From: Casimicrobium huifangae
GTDB taxonomy: Bacteria > Pseudomonadota > Gammaproteobacteria > Burkholderiales > Casimicrobiaceae
Direction: 5' to 3'
DNA: 64,000 bases
Assembly (NCBI RefSeq): GCF_009746125.1
Contig: NZ_CP041352.1
Span: forward strand, 303,847 to 367,846
Part shown: piece by piece, positions 1 to 9,711 of the stretch
How positions within the stretch are numbered: the stretch's first letter is position 1
Layout of the letters: each line of letters starts with the position of its first letter
The notes under the pieces: generated by a model
The model's input: only the letters and a program-made list of their open reading frames with translations
What the model was told of the DNA's origin: nothing
Database searches by the model: none
Position numbers and translations under genes: made by a program

Positions 1-187
1 GAAGTGTGGGGTCGGCTGACGCGGTGGCTGCGCCGTCGTCTGTCAGGGATCAGTCTAAGCCAGCGTCCTGTCATGGTGACCACGTCGTCCCGCCGTCACC
101 TTCTCCAACCTGGGCCTCATGTCCGACATCCGGCACGAATTCCGTATCAAGCCGCATCGGCAGCCAATTCGACAGGAGGTTTACGTC

Positions 188-1390
188 ATGGCACACGGTA
201 TCAGCGAGCGGATTCAGGGGCTGCTGACGCGGGCGTTCGTCACGCTTGCGTGCGTCACGGTGGCAGCGACTTCGCTGGCCGCAACTACGTTTCCCGGGAC
301 TGGCACCGGGCTAATTCCAGATGGCCCCAGCAGCACACCATCGGCGCCCACGACGCCGCTGACCATCAGTTTCGCGGTCAGCGGCGTCACTGCTCCGTTG
401 ACCGATATTCGGGTCAGCATGACGCTGACGCATACTTTTGTGGGAGATGTGGAAGCGCGACTGATTTCACCGGGCGGCATGGTCTCGTTCCCGCTGTTCG
501 GGCGGGTAGGCGTGACAACCGCAACCGCATTTGGCAAGAGCAATGACCTTAACGGCACTTACGAATTCGTGGACCCGGCGGTCACGCTCGAGAACCTATG
601 GAGCGTCGCGGCGGCATTGACCAGTAGCGCGGATCCAATCCCTGCAGGCACCTATGCCACCACTCCGGTGGGAGGCGCTGGCGTGACCGACCCGCCAGCC
701 TTGACCAACCTTGTCGCCGCGTTTGCTGCCTTGCCGACCGCACAGGTAAATGGCACCTGGCAATTGCGGATTGGGGACTGGACCTCCTTTGATACCGGCA
801 CGGTGACAGCCGCGAGCCTCACGCTGGAGTCCGCGCCGCCGCCGGTTCGGCTGGCAACGGCCCCCTCGACATTGCGCTTCGGTGCCAATCCCGCCGTGGG
901 TTTCGGCCCCGCGCTGCCGGTGTTGCTGAGTGCGCCGACCGCAAACGGCGCGACCGCCGTCAATGTCAACACCGCCGCGAACTGTTCCATCACCGGTGCC
1001 AACGCGGCGCAATTTGCCGTAGTGTCGGACGCGGTGACCGTCGCGGGCGGTCAAACGCGGCAGTTGCTGGTGCAGTTCCGGCCGGTGGGCTCCGGTGTAC
1101 GCACGGCGTCGCTGAATTGCCCGCTGACATCAACCCCAGTGACGACGGTCTCACCGGCCACCGTGCAGGTGGCATTGGTCGGGTATGCCGGCGAGGAACC
1201 GAAGCCAAACTGTTACGACCTCGACGGTAACGGCACGGCTGCCGCAACCGTGGATGGCTTGCTGATCGTGCGCCAGATGCTCGGCATCACGGGCGCGGCA
1301 ATCGGCCAAGGCATCACGCTGTCGGCACCACGCAACAGCCCGAAAAAGGCGCTTGCGTTTGCGAGAACGCAGTGCGGGCTGCCTGACTGA
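188..1390 (+). CDS. Secreted P-domain protein with dockerin-like C-terminus
   Basis: A 400-residue protein. The ATG at 188 is preferred over upstream starts because AGGAGG lies just before it (174-179) and a signal peptide follows at once (hydrophobic run about residues 15-32 ending in AAT). Residues about 35-220 resemble the proprotein convertase P/Homo B beta-sandwich, with the typical ending NGTWQLRIGDW. Residues 225-330 look like an Ig-like ASPM/SPD-2/Hydin-type fold. The last 65 residues contain a dockerin-like calcium loop (CYDLDGNG followed by VDGLLIVRQMLG). No protease catalytic domain is present, so it is probably an adhesion or surface module. The ligand is unknown. Confidence 0.75.
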   Translation: MAHGISERIQGLLTRAFVTLACVTVAATSLAATTFPGTGTGLIPDGPSSTPSAPTTPLTISFAVSGVTAPLTDIRVSMTLTHTFVGDVEARLISPGGMVSFPLFGRVGVTTATAFGKSNDLNGTYEFVDPAVTLENLWSVAAALTSSADPIPAGTYATTPVGGAGVTDPPALTNLVAAFAALPTAQVNGTWQLRIGDWTSFDTGTVTAASLTLESAPPPVRLATAPSTLRFGANPAVGFGPALPVLLSAPTANGATAVNVNTAANCSITGANAAQFAVVSDAVTVAGGQTRQLLVQFRPVGSGVRTASLNCPLTSTPVTTVSPATVQVALVGYAGEEPKPNCYDLDGNGTAAATVDGLLIVRQMLGITGAAIGQGITLSAPRNSPKKALAFARTQCGLPD

Positions 1391-1413
1391 GGCCCGGCGT
1401 TGTCAGCAGCGGG

Positions 1414-2181
1414 TCATCCGATGCCTTCGGCACGGAAGGCCCAACCCGTGAAGCGCCGCTCAACAAGTGCAGTGATCGCATAGAGCGCAATGCCAAGCAC
1501 GGCGAGCGCCGCCACACCGGCGAACACCAGCTCCACATTGAAGCCCGCCTGCGCGTCGAGCATCATCTTGCCAAGCCCCGAGTTGGCGCCGATGGTTTCT
1601 GACACCACCGAGCCGACGAAGGCGAGGGTGATGGCAACTTTCAGCGAGCCGAAAAAATACGGCATCGAGCGCGGAATGCCGACTTTGCGCACGACATCGA
1701 GCTTGCTGGCGCCGAGGGCGCGCAGTACATCTTGCAGCTCCGGCTCGGTGGTCGCCAGCCCCGTGGCGACGTTGACCACGATCGGGAAGAACGAGATCAG
1801 GAACGCCGTGAAGATGGCCGGAATGGTGCCGATGCCGAACCAGATGATGAGGATGGGCACCACCGCCACCTTCGGCACCGCGTTGAAGGCAATCATCACC
1901 GGGTAAAGCGCGCCGTAGATCAGTTTTGACCAGCCGATCGCGACGCCGAGCACGAGACCGAACACGATCGCGAGCCCAAACCCGAGCAGCGTAGTCATCA
2001 GTGTCTGCAGGCTGTTGTCCCGGATCGCAGGCCAGTACTGCACCAGCGCCTTCGCGACTGCGGAGGGCGTGGGCAACACCGTCGCTGGCAGGCTGAACAG
2101 CACGCAGGCGAGCTCCCACAGCAAAATCAGCGCAGCGGTGAAGGCGAGCGGGGCGAGGAGGTTTTCTTTCCAGTGTTTCAT
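1414..2181 (-). CDS. ABC transporter permease, SsuC/TauC/ThiX-like
   Basis: A 255-residue inner-membrane protein of the BPD_transp_1 family, with about six hydrophobic segments and the EAA-like loop (LRALGASKLDVVRKVGIPRSMPYFFGSLKVAI) that contacts the ATPase. The size and the LLWELACVLF start are typical of permeases for nitrate, sulfonate, taurine or hydroxymethylpyrimidine. It lies 9 bases downstream of its ATPase gene on the same strand, and the binding protein is transcribed divergently. The substrate cannot be read from the permease. Confidence 0.9.
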   Translation of the reverse strand: MKHWKENLLAPLAFTAALILLWELACVLFSLPATVLPTPSAVAKALVQYWPAIRDNSLQTLMTTLLGFGLAIVFGLVLGVAIGWSKLIYGALYPVMIAFNAVPKVAVVPILIIWFGIGTIPAIFTAFLISFFPIVVNVATGLATTEPELQDVLRALGASKLDVVRKVGIPRSMPYFFGSLKVAITLAFVGSVVSETIGANSGLGKMMLDAQAGFNVELVFAGVAALAVLGIALYAITALVERRFTGWAFRAEGIG

Positions 2182-2190
2182 CGCTGACTC

Positions 2191-2982
2191 CTAGTGCTTG
2201 CCGATGTGTGAGCGCAGCTCATGCACCAGGTCCTGAAACGGCTTCTCGTAAGTGATCTCGAGATCACGCGGACGTGGTAGATCAATCGTCTGCACCTTCA
2301 CAATCTTGCCCGGCCGGTCGCTCATCACGTACACGGTGTCGGCGAGGAACACGGCCTCGCGCAGGTCATGGGTGACCAGCATCGCGGTGACGCCGCGTGA
2401 CTGGTGGATGTCACGCATCATGCACCACAGTTCCTCGCGAGTGAAGGCGTCAAGCGCGCCGAATGGTTCGTCAAGCATCAGGATTTCCGGCTCGTGGATC
2501 AGTGCGCGGCAGATGCTGGTGCGTTGCTGCATGCCACCGGAAAGTTGCCAGGGAAATTTTTCGGTGAAACCGCCGAGACCGACGGACGCGAGCAGCGCGC
2601 GCGCCTTGTCGCGATAGGCCGCTTTCTCGCGACCGATGCGCGAGCGGTGGGGCTCGACGATTTCCAGTGGCAGCAGCACGTTGTCTACCGCCGTGCGCCA
2701 CGGCAGCAGATTGGCCGCCTGAAATGCCATGCCGACCTTGTTGATCGGCCCGGTCACCGCTTTGCCCTCGATGGTGAGCCGGCCTTCGGACGTTGGCTTG
2801 AGCCCGCTGATCAGCTTCATCATCGAGCTCTTGCCGCAACCCGAAGGCCCCACCACCGCGATGAATTCGCCCTTGTGAATGGTCAGCGTCAAATCGTCAA
2901 CCGCTTTCACTGCCTGCTGGCCGTGGCCATACGTCATGCTCACGTGGTCGAGCACTACCAGCGGATCGCCCGCGTTCACCAT
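2191..2982 (-). CDS. ABC transporter ATP-binding protein, SsuB/TauB-like
   Basis: A 263-residue nucleotide-binding protein. Walker A is GPSGCGKSS, the signature is LSGGMQQR and Walker B is ILMLDEPFGALD, followed by the H-loop VTHDLREAVFLAD. The reading frame is open to 3165, but that extension would overlap the divergent binding-protein gene. The ATG at 2982 (MVNAGDPLVVLDHVSMTYG) fits the family N-terminus. It energises the permease at 1414-2181. Only 88 bases separate its start from the divergent gene at 3071, so both promoters must lie in that gap. Confidence 0.9.
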   Translation of the reverse strand: MVNAGDPLVVLDHVSMTYGHGQQAVKAVDDLTLTIHKGEFIAVVGPSGCGKSSMMKLISGLKPTSEGRLTIEGKAVTGPINKVGMAFQAANLLPWRTAVDNVLLPLEIVEPHRSRIGREKAAYRDKARALLASVGLGGFTEKFPWQLSGGMQQRTSICRALIHEPEILMLDEPFGALDAFTREELWCMMRDIHQSRGVTAMLVTHDLREAVFLADTVYVMSDRPGKIVKVQTIDLPRPRDLEITYEKPFQDLVHELRSHIGKH

Positions 2983-3070
2983 CACACACTCCGCAATGTC
3001 TGTTTGGCCACGGCACGCAATTTGCGTACCGGAGCCATCGATCAACAAGACCTGACAAGACGGAGATTTC

Positions 3071-4099
3071 ATGAAACGTCGCGCCCTGTTCGCAACGCTC
3101 ACCCTCGGTGCGCTGTCGTCATTCGCCACGCTCGCGCCCACTGCGTTTGCCCAGACACCGATCAAGTTCGCCCTCGATTGGCGCTTCGAGGGGCCGGCGG
3201 CGCCCTATTTTGTGGCGCTCGACAAGGGCTACTACAAGGCCGAAGGGCTGGACGTGACTATCGACACTGGCAACGGTTCCACCGAGGCCATCAATCGTGC
3301 TGCATCGGGCGCGTATCAGTTCGTGTTTGGCGACATCAACACGCTGGTGCGCTTTCGTGACAAGCCCGAGAGCAAGAAACTCAAGGTTGTGGCGATGATT
3401 TACGACGCGCCGCCGTTCGCGATCGTGTCATTGAAGAAGGCTGGCATCAGCAAACCGAAAGACCTGGAAGGGAAGACGCTCGGCGCGCCCGCCGCCGACG
3501 GTGCCTACGCGCAGTGGCCGGCCTTCGTGAAGAAGAACGGCATCGACGCCAGCAAAGTGAAGATCGAAAACGTCGGCTTCCCGGTGCGTGAGCCGATGCT
3601 TGTTGAAGGCAAGGTGGACGCCATCACCGGCTTCTCGTTCTCGTCGTACATGAATCTGCGCGGTCGCGGTATCGCTCAGGACGATATCCACGTGATGTTG
3701 ATGCGCAACCTCGGACTGGAGCTTTACGGCAACGGCATCATCGTTGACAGCGAATACGCGGCGAAGAACCCGAAGATCGTGCAGGGCTTTGTCAGGGCCA
3801 CCCTCAAGGGCTGGCAGGACGCGATTGCCGACCCGAAGGGCGCGATTGCCTCGCTGATGAAGCGGAACTCGATCCTGAACGACGGCCAGGAATTCGTGCG
3901 CTTCAAGATGGCGATTGACCAGAACGTGCTGACACCCGAAGTGCGCGCCAACGGCATCGGCGGCGTCGACATGAAGCGCCTGGCGCGTTCAATCGAGCAG
4001 ATCGGCGAGGGCTTCAAGTTCAGCAACAAACCGAAGGCGGAAGACATCTTCGACGCAAGCTATCTGCCGGCGAAACCGGAGCGTACAATCAAGCAATAG
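3071..4099 (+). CDS. ABC substrate-binding protein, NMT1/THI5/SsuA-like
   Basis: A 342-residue periplasmic protein with an N-terminal signal peptide (MKRRALFATLTLGAL to AFAQ, about residues 1-27). The body has NMT1/THI5-type features: FALDWRFEGPAAPYFVALDKGYYKAEGLDV, and later KPKDLEGKTLGAPAADG. A good ribosome site (GACGGAGA) precedes the ATG. It is divergent from the ATPase and permease genes at 1414-2982 and presumably feeds that transporter. The family binds aromatic sulfonates, nitrate, taurine or pyrimidine precursors. No neighbouring enzyme identifies the ligand. Confidence 0.88.
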   Translation: MKRRALFATLTLGALSSFATLAPTAFAQTPIKFALDWRFEGPAAPYFVALDKGYYKAEGLDVTIDTGNGSTEAINRAASGAYQFVFGDINTLVRFRDKPESKKLKVVAMIYDAPPFAIVSLKKAGISKPKDLEGKTLGAPAADGAYAQWPAFVKKNGIDASKVKIENVGFPVREPMLVEGKVDAITGFSFSSYMNLRGRGIAQDDIHVMLMRNLGLELYGNGIIVDSEYAAKNPKIVQGFVRATLKGWQDAIADPKGAIASLMKRNSILNDGQEFVRFKMAIDQNVLTPEVRANGIGGVDMKRLARSIEQIGEGFKFSNKPKAEDIFDASYLPAKPERTIKQ

Positions 4100-4154
4100 C
4101 TTTTCGGAAGATTGGCGTCCGAATGCGGCATGGCCGCCGAAATTGCAGAAAGTT

Positions 4155-4212
4155 GACTTTAGCCATTAATAGGTGTCAAGCCCGCATCAAATAAGCGCTT
4201 TCTGAAAAAGCC
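4155..4212 (+). repeat. Intergenic hairpin element, copy A
   Basis: One of five copies in this window of an element with the fixed layout GACTT, 19 bases, RGCC, 27 bases, GCY (58 bases). Similarity extends a few bases on each side (AAAGTT before it). The other copies are at 35599, 52450, 48364 (minus) and 61210. In this copy AAGC (4182) can pair with GCTT downstream. It lies between the binding-protein gene and proA. Function unknown. Confidence 0.7.
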
Positions 4213-4254
4213 AATGACGATTCATGCCTTCGTCATGGCCGGTAGAATGACGTC

Positions 4255-5529
4255 ATGAACAAGCTTCTTGATGTCGCCGAATACATGCACTTGGTCGGGC
4301 GCTCCGCCCGCTCGGCCGCGCGGGTGATCGCCCGCGCCAGCACCGCCAGCAAAAACGCCGCCCTGCTGGAGATCGCCGCCACCATCGAGAAGCGCGAAGC
4401 CCACATCCTGGAAGAAAACGCTGCCGACGTGCGTGACGCCAAGAAGGCCGATCTCACCCCGGCGCTGATCGACCGATTGACGCTGACCCCGAAGTCCGTT
4501 GCTGCCATGGCCGAGGGCCTGCGCCAGATCGCGCAATTGCCCGACCCGGTGGGCGCCATCGACGGAATGCGTACGCGGCCATCGGGCATTCAGGTCGGCA
4601 AGATGCGGGTGCCGCTCGGCGTCATCGGCATCATCTACGAATCGCGCCCGAACGTGACGGCCGATGCCGCTGGACTTTGCCTGAAAAGCGGCAACGCGGT
4701 CATCCTGCGTGGCGGTAGCGAGGCTGCGCGATCCAATCAGGCGATCGCCGGCTGCATCGACGCCGGCCTCAAGGCCGCCAAATTGCCGGAGACGGCGGTG
4801 CAAGTGATCGAAACCACCGACCGTGCGGCGGTGGGGGAAATGATCACCCGCCCGGAATACATCGACGTCATCATTCCGCGCGGTGGCAAAGGCCTGATTG
4901 AACGCATCGCGGCCGACGCCAAGGTGCCGGTGATCAAGCACCTCGACGGCAATTGCCATGTGTATGTGGACGAGCATGCCGACCTCGACAAGTCGGTGCG
5001 CATCGCGGACAACGCGAAAACCCGTCGCTACGGTGTCTGTGGCGCGATGGAGTCACTGCTGGTGCACGAGGCGCGCATTCATGACGTGCTGCCGCGCATT
5101 GCCAAGGTTTTTGCCGACAAGGGCGTGGAGATGCGCGGCTGTGAACGTACCCGCAGCGCGCTTGCCGCGTTCGATGTAAAGGCAGCCAGCGAGGAAGACT
5201 GGTCAACTGAATATCTCGCGCCAATCGTCTCGATCAAGGTCGTGGCCGATCTCGATGCGGCCATCTCGCACATCGAGCAATATGGCTCGCACCACACCGA
5301 CAGCATCGTCACCGAGCATTGGAGCCACGCCCAGCGCTTCCTGCGCGAGGTGGATTCGGCGAGCGTCATGGTCAATGCCAGCACGCAATTCGCCGATGGC
5401 TTTGAATACGGCCTCGGCGCCGAGATCGGCATCTCGACCGACAAGCTGCACGCGCGCGGGCCCGTCGGGCTCGAGGGGCTCACTACGCAGAAGTATGTGG
5501 TGCTGGGTGATGGTAGTGTGAGGGCCTGA
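4255..5529 (+). CDS. proA: Gamma-glutamyl phosphate reductase
   Basis: A 424-residue enzyme of proline synthesis. It reduces gamma-glutamyl phosphate to glutamate semialdehyde with NADPH in the cytoplasm. It is full length, with the catalytic cysteine at residue 234 in the [15 protein letters not shown] segment, the [13 protein letters not shown] nucleotide-binding region around 127-133 (IIYESRPNV), and the family C-terminus [28 protein letters not shown]. No proB lies beside it in this window. It is followed by a glycosyltransferase cassette rather than other proline genes. Confidence 0.97.
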   Translation: MNKLLDVAEYMHLVGRSARSAARVIARASTASKNAALLEIAATIEKREAHILEENAADVRDAKKADLTPALIDRLTLTPKSVAAMAEGLRQIAQLPDPVGAIDGMRTRPSGIQVGKMRVPLGVIGIIYESRPNVTADAAGLCLKSGNAVILRGGSEAARSNQAIAGCIDAGLKAAKLPETAVQVIETTDRAAVGEMITRPEYIDVIIPRGGKGLIERIAADAKVPVIKHLDGNCHVYVDEHADLDKSVRIADNAKTRRYGVCGAMESLLVHEARIHDVLPRIAKVFADKGVEMRGCERTRSALAAFDVKAASEEDWSTEYLAPIVSIKVVADLDAAISHIEQYGSHHTDSIVTEHWSHAQRFLREVDSASVMVNASTQFADGFEYGLGAEIGISTDKLHARGPVGLEGLTTQKYVVLGDGSVRA

Positions 5530-5540
5530 ACGGCACGCCA

Positions 5541-7262
5541 ATGTTGACCTGGAGCCTGCAGAACGTGCCAACCAGTGCTGGCACCTGCCACGGCTGCGGT
5601 GCCGCTGGCACCCTGCACGCCCACGTAAAGACGGCGCACCAGGCGGACGCTGGTACCGACTGCATTTTCGACCGCTGCAGCAATTGCGGTAGCCTCTCGC
5701 TACGTGGGCAAATGATTGCCTTCGAACATCTCTACGACACGGACGAGGCATTGTTCGTGCGCAGCTATGTGGAGAGCAGTGGTGGCCTGTGGGAGATGCT
5801 GTGGCCGGTTGCGTTGCTGGCCGATGCTCGCGATCGGTCATTTCTGGAGGTGGGCTGCGGCTTCGGTTTCACCGTCGACTGGTGGCACCGGTGCATGAAT
5901 GCAGACGCCATCGGCTGCGATCCGGCGATCTACTCAGCCGTGGGGCGCAAGCTGCTCGGATCGCACATCCATAACGCCCTGCTTGCTGATGTCCCGGAAG
6001 CGCGTGGTCGCCAGTTTGACCTGATTTATGCCAGCGAGGTGATCGAACACGTCGACAATCCGGTGGCGTTTGTACATGAGCTGGCCGCGCGCCTGACGCC
6101 GCGTGGCGTGTTGGTGCTGACGACTCCGGCGGCTGAATTTGTCGCACCCGAAAACTCGGATCACACAGTGACGGCTGCTTTGGCGCCGGGCTTCCATGGC
6201 GTGCTTTTCTCGGAAAAGCAGCTCGGTGCCCTGATGCGGCAGAGCGGTTTCGCCTGCGTTGAAACCCGGCGGTACAACGAGCGTCTGGTGTGCTGGTGCA
6301 GTGCCGAACCGGTCAGGTTCCTCGGCGGCGCCGACGCGGCGCTGCCGGTTTATTTTGGTTATCTCGCCGATATCGTCAACCGGTTGCAGGTGCTGCAAAG
6401 TACCGACAAAGACATCGACTCACAGCGAATCAGTCTGCGCGCCGGAGCGGCCTATCGTCTGTACAAGGAACTGGTGCTGCGTGGGCAAGTAGCGGAAGCG
6501 CGTAAGTGGCGGCACGCAGCCCACCGTGACCTGCTGCTGGAGCATCGAACGGGATCGTCGACCGAAGCTGCTGTCGACGCGTTCCTGGCAACCGCCGACG
6601 GCTCCTTTGAGACATTCGTGGCTGGCGCCCGTCTTTACCTGCCGCAACTCTGCTTTGTCGAGGGGCAGGTTGCGGAACGCGAAGGCGATGTCGCGTCTGC
6701 GGCACGCTGGTACCGTCGCTGCGAAGCAGCCACACGCTGGATTGTTGCCGGCAGCCGGCTGGGCAACATTGAGGCATCGGCCTTCGTGTGGTCGGCGATA
6801 GCGGGACTGGTGAGAACTTTCGCCGCTGGCAAGCAACTGCAGGAACTTCAAGGCGCAGCCATGGCAATAGCATTTGCCGTGATCCGGCGCGACTCGCCAT
6901 ATGCATCGGTACCCGATCCGGTGACTGCGGCCAACGGCTTGCTGCAGGCGTTCGCGGCGATGCAGGAAAGTGGCGGTAATCACTTTTCGGGGTTGATCGA
7001 AGCAATGCAGCAGCAGAATGTTCCGCCGCATCCGCTGCTGTCCGCCGCTATTGCACTCGCGCGAGCTCGCCATGCGCAGGACATACTTGCTGACCAGGCA
7101 CTCGCAGGTCGTATCGCGGATGACGCTCGCAAGGCGCTCGACCTGCAGGCGGAAACTCCGGCCGGACGCTGGCTTGGCGCGGACGTCACTGCCAGCCTGC
7201 GGCAGGCGCTGACACGCTATGTTCCGACACCAGCGAGCTTCTCCTCGTTGTTCGCACGTTGA
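5541..7262 (+). CDS. SAM-dependent methyltransferase with N-terminal zinc-binding segment
   Basis: A 573-residue protein of three parts. Residues about 15-60 hold two Cys pairs (TCHGCG and RCSNCG), probably a zinc ribbon. Residues about 90-210 form a class I SAM methyltransferase: motif I is FLEVGCGFGF, then IGCDP, then FDLIYASEVIEHVDNP, then LTPRGVLVLTTP. The C-terminal 300 residues look helical and repeat-like, with no clear assignment. The stop overlaps the TTG start of the next gene by four bases, so the three genes to 9699 are probably co-expressed. A role in modifying a glycan or glycosylated protein is inferred from the neighbours. Confidence 0.8.
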   Translation: MLTWSLQNVPTSAGTCHGCGAAGTLHAHVKTAHQADAGTDCIFDRCSNCGSLSLRGQMIAFEHLYDTDEALFVRSYVESSGGLWEMLWPVALLADARDRSFLEVGCGFGFTVDWWHRCMNADAIGCDPAIYSAVGRKLLGSHIHNALLADVPEARGRQFDLIYASEVIEHVDNPVAFVHELAARLTPRGVLVLTTPAAEFVAPENSDHTVTAALAPGFHGVLFSEKQLGALMRQSGFACVETRRYNERLVCWCSAEPVRFLGGADAALPVYFGYLADIVNRLQVLQSTDKDIDSQRISLRAGAAYRLYKELVLRGQVAEARKWRHAAHRDLLLEHRTGSSTEAAVDAFLATADGSFETFVAGARLYLPQLCFVEGQVAEREGDVASAARWYRRCEAATRWIVAGSRLGNIEASAFVWSAIAGLVRTFAAGKQLQELQGAAMAIAFAVIRRDSPYASVPDPVTAANGLLQAFAAMQESGGNHFSGLIEAMQQQNVPPHPLLSAAIALARARHAQDILADQALAGRIADDARKALDLQAETPAGRWLGADVTASLRQALTRYVPTPASFSSLFAR

Positions 7263-8326
7263 GCGACCCGGTGGAGCTGGACAGTACTGCCTTCCGGGGC
7301 GCGCGCCGCGTGATGCTGCTGGCGGACGGCCTGATCGCCACGACGGAAATTGTGCGGCGAATGCTGGTACGAGCTGGATTCGAACCAGTCGTGGTGACGC
7401 CAGAGACACTCGCGTCGAATCGCCCCTTTTCCCCGCTGGTCATCTCTCGGCTGGCATTGCCCCGTTGCGGCTGGCTCCCCCAATACCTGCGTACTCATGG
7501 CGTCGGATACGCGTACTTCCTGGATGACAACTTGTTCGAGATTGATAGCAGGCAGGATCCATACAACGCCGCGTATTTCCGGCGAGCGGGCGTGCGCGAC
7601 ACCCTGTCAACATTTCTGTTGAATGCGCAGGTCGTGTGGGTACAGTCGCCGCCGCTGGCCACCTACTTGCGCGAACAGTTTTCGTCTACTGCGGTGAGCC
7701 AGATCAATGCGGGGGTGGACACCGACCTTTTCGAGGCAGCCAGGCAGCGCGCGACGACCGCCGACAAAGAAGGGGATGCATCCACACTGCGTGTTGGCTA
7801 TCCGACAACGCCCCGCTATCACCTGGCGACACTGATTGCCGGGATTGTCCGCGCGGCCGAAGCTCGATTCGGGAATCGGGTGATATTCGAGTTCGTAGGT
7901 TGGTGGCCTGACGAGGTGGCCACGGCAGCCAATGTCCGTACCTTCCCTGCGATTGCCGGATATGACGACTTTGTCAACTTCGCTGCGTCTCGACAGTGGG
8001 ATGTTGGTCTGGCACCGCTTGGGGACAGCCTGTTCGAAAACTGCAAGACCAACCTCAAGTTTCGCGAGTATGCTGCACTGGGTGTACCCGGTATTTATAG
8101 CGATGTGGCGCTTTACAGAAGCTGCGTGGAAGACGGGATCACCGGCCTGCTTTGTGTCAACGACCCCGACGCATGGGTTGCAGCGATCTCAAGGCTGCTT
8201 GATGACCGCGATTTGATCGGATCGATCCGTCGCGAATCGGGCGTCTCCGTGTTGACGAGATACAGCAACGCCAGCGTGGCCGAAGCGGTGGCGAATCTAT
8301 TGCAGCGTCTCGAGGGCGGACAATGA
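7259..8326 (+). CDS. Glycosyltransferase, GT4/GT1-like fold
   Basis: A 355-residue protein. It starts at TTG 7259, overlapping the preceding TGA as TTGA, which supports translational coupling. The C-terminal half has the GT-B hallmarks of family 4: FVGWWPDEVATAANVRTFPAIAGYDDFVNF, then DVGLAPLGDSLFENCKTNLKFREYAALGVPGIYSDVALY, a variant of the E-x7-E nucleotide-sugar site, then DGITGLLCVNDPDAW. It probably transfers a sugar from an activated donor to a surface glycan. Donor and acceptor are unknown. Confidence 0.8.
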   Translation: MSDPVELDSTAFRGARRVMLLADGLIATTEIVRRMLVRAGFEPVVVTPETLASNRPFSPLVISRLALPRCGWLPQYLRTHGVGYAYFLDDNLFEIDSRQDPYNAAYFRRAGVRDTLSTFLLNAQVVWVQSPPLATYLREQFSSTAVSQINAGVDTDLFEAARQRATTADKEGDASTLRVGYPTTPRYHLATLIAGIVRAAEARFGNRVIFEFVGWWPDEVATAANVRTFPAIAGYDDFVNFAASRQWDVGLAPLGDSLFENCKTNLKFREYAALGVPGIYSDVALYRSCVEDGITGLLCVNDPDAWVAAISRLLDDRDLIGSIRRESGVSVLTRYSNASVAEAVANLLQRLEGGQ

Positions 8327-9699
8327 CCACCGTATCACGCAACTCACCCTGCCCATGTGGCAGCGGCAGGCGCTACAAGGACTGTTGCGGAGTAATCGCG
8401 GCTAGCGGGACCCGCAATCCGGTGGGCCATTCAAGCCCAGCCGGTAGCGGTGAAGCGCTTCTGTTGCGTGCGCTGGAAGCGCAGAAAGCCCGTGATCTGG
8501 CAGGTGCCGAGGTGCTATACCGGGACGCCCTGAAGGTTGTGCCAAATCATGCCGACGCCCTGCATATGCTGGGTGTCATTCGCATGGAACGTGGTGATGA
8601 CGCGGAGGCGGCGCGCCTGATCATGACGGCGCTCGACGAGACAAATTGGCAGATTGGCAGCATGCAGCATAACCTCGGCCTGGCGTTGTCGCGCATGTTG
8701 ACCGCGCAATCGCTGGCGCATTCCCGGCGCCAACAACCCTCTCCGCGCCGTACACCATCGAATCCCGTGTCGGGTCACGCCGGCGCGACGGTCAGCGTCG
8801 TGCTGCCCGTCTACAACCACGAACGCTATGTCGGCGACGCCATCCGATCCGTGCTTGCGCAGGATATACCGCCGCTGGAACTGATCGTGATTGATGATGG
8901 ATCAACGGATCAGTCGGCAAGCGCCGCTCGACAAGCCATGGAAGGCGCGACGATCAGGTGCCACTTTCTTGCGCGCGAGAATCGCGGCGCTGCGGCAACC
9001 CTCAACCAGGCAGTTCAGCTCGCTCGCGGAGACTTCATTCAACCGCTGAACAGTGACGACCTGCTAGGCCCGGGCCGACTATCTGCGATGCTTCGGTGCG
9101 TTGCCGAAACTGGCGCCGAGCTTGCATTCTCTGCGGTCGACTGCATCGATGCTGCAGGCTCGCGAATAGACGAATTCGATGACCCCCGGGTGTTCGCCCT
9201 TCGCTGCAGCCAGTCGAATATTGCTGACAGCGAGACGGTCGGACTGTCGTTCATTGCCGCCAATCCGGCAGTGTCGACGGGTAACCTGTTCTTTTCCCGG
9301 GCACTCTTTGATCGCGTTGGCGGCTTTCAGGACTTGCGCTATCACCATGACTGGGACTTCGTGCTGCGCGCTCTATGGCATACCGAGCCCGAGTACATAG
9401 GCAAAGTCCTCTATCGCTACCGTTTTCACGAGCGCAATACGATTTCGGAGCTCGGACCGGCAAAGCGGGAAGAGGTCGACACCATGATGGGAAGTTTTCT
9501 TCAGGAGGCACTGTCGCGAGCGCCTACCCATGCTCTTGCGCCTTGTGTCGCCAACTGGGGCAGTACGATCATAGAGACGATATTCAGCAACGGTCTGGCC
9601 CGGTTGATACCTCGGACTACGATGACCGACTTCTACCAGCGTATAGTCGCTGCGCAGCCCACCCATCTGGGGGCCGGGATCACTGTCGTCACTGGGTGA
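8323..9699 (+). CDS. SEC-C motif / TPR / GT2 glycosyltransferase fusion
   Basis: A 458-residue three-domain protein whose ATG overlaps the preceding stop (ATGA). Residues 8-23 are a SEC-C zinc motif (NSPCPCGSGRRYKDCCG). About 45-125 are TPR-like (ALEAQKARDLAGAEVLYRDALKVVPNHADALHMLGVIRMERGD). From about 155 comes a GT2 family glycosyltransferase: VSVVLPVYNHERYVGDAIRSVL, then VIDDGSTD, then the acceptor-side HHDWDFVLRALW. SEC-C motifs usually recruit proteins to ribosomes or SecA-like partners, so this could tie glycan transfer to a protein substrate. That link is inference. It is the last gene of the cassette. Confidence 0.82.
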   Translation: MTTVSRNSPCPCGSGRRYKDCCGVIAASGTRNPVGHSSPAGSGEALLLRALEAQKARDLAGAEVLYRDALKVVPNHADALHMLGVIRMERGDDAEAARLIMTALDETNWQIGSMQHNLGLALSRMLTAQSLAHSRRQQPSPRRTPSNPVSGHAGATVSVVLPVYNHERYVGDAIRSVLAQDIPPLELIVIDDGSTDQSASAARQAMEGATIRCHFLARENRGAAATLNQAVQLARGDFIQPLNSDDLLGPGRLSAMLRCVAETGAELAFSAVDCIDAAGSRIDEFDDPRVFALRCSQSNIADSETVGLSFIAANPAVSTGNLFFSRALFDRVGGFQDLRYHHDWDFVLRALWHTEPEYIGKVLYRYRFHERNTISELGPAKREEVDTMMGSFLQEALSRAPTHALAPCVANWGSTIIETIFSNGLARLIPRTTMTDFYQRIVAAQPTHLGAGITVVTG

Positions 9700-9711
9700 G
9701 ACAATCCGGCG

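Noticed and set aside
1..187. Short open frames before the P-domain gene
   Set aside because: They overlap each other in all frames, lack a family pattern and end at or run through the real start. This stretch may be the end of an upstream gene or a promoter, and I cannot tell.
7370..7400. GGATTCGAACC string resembling a tRNA T-arm
   Set aside because: It lies inside a glycosyltransferase gene and no tRNA cloverleaf can be built around it.
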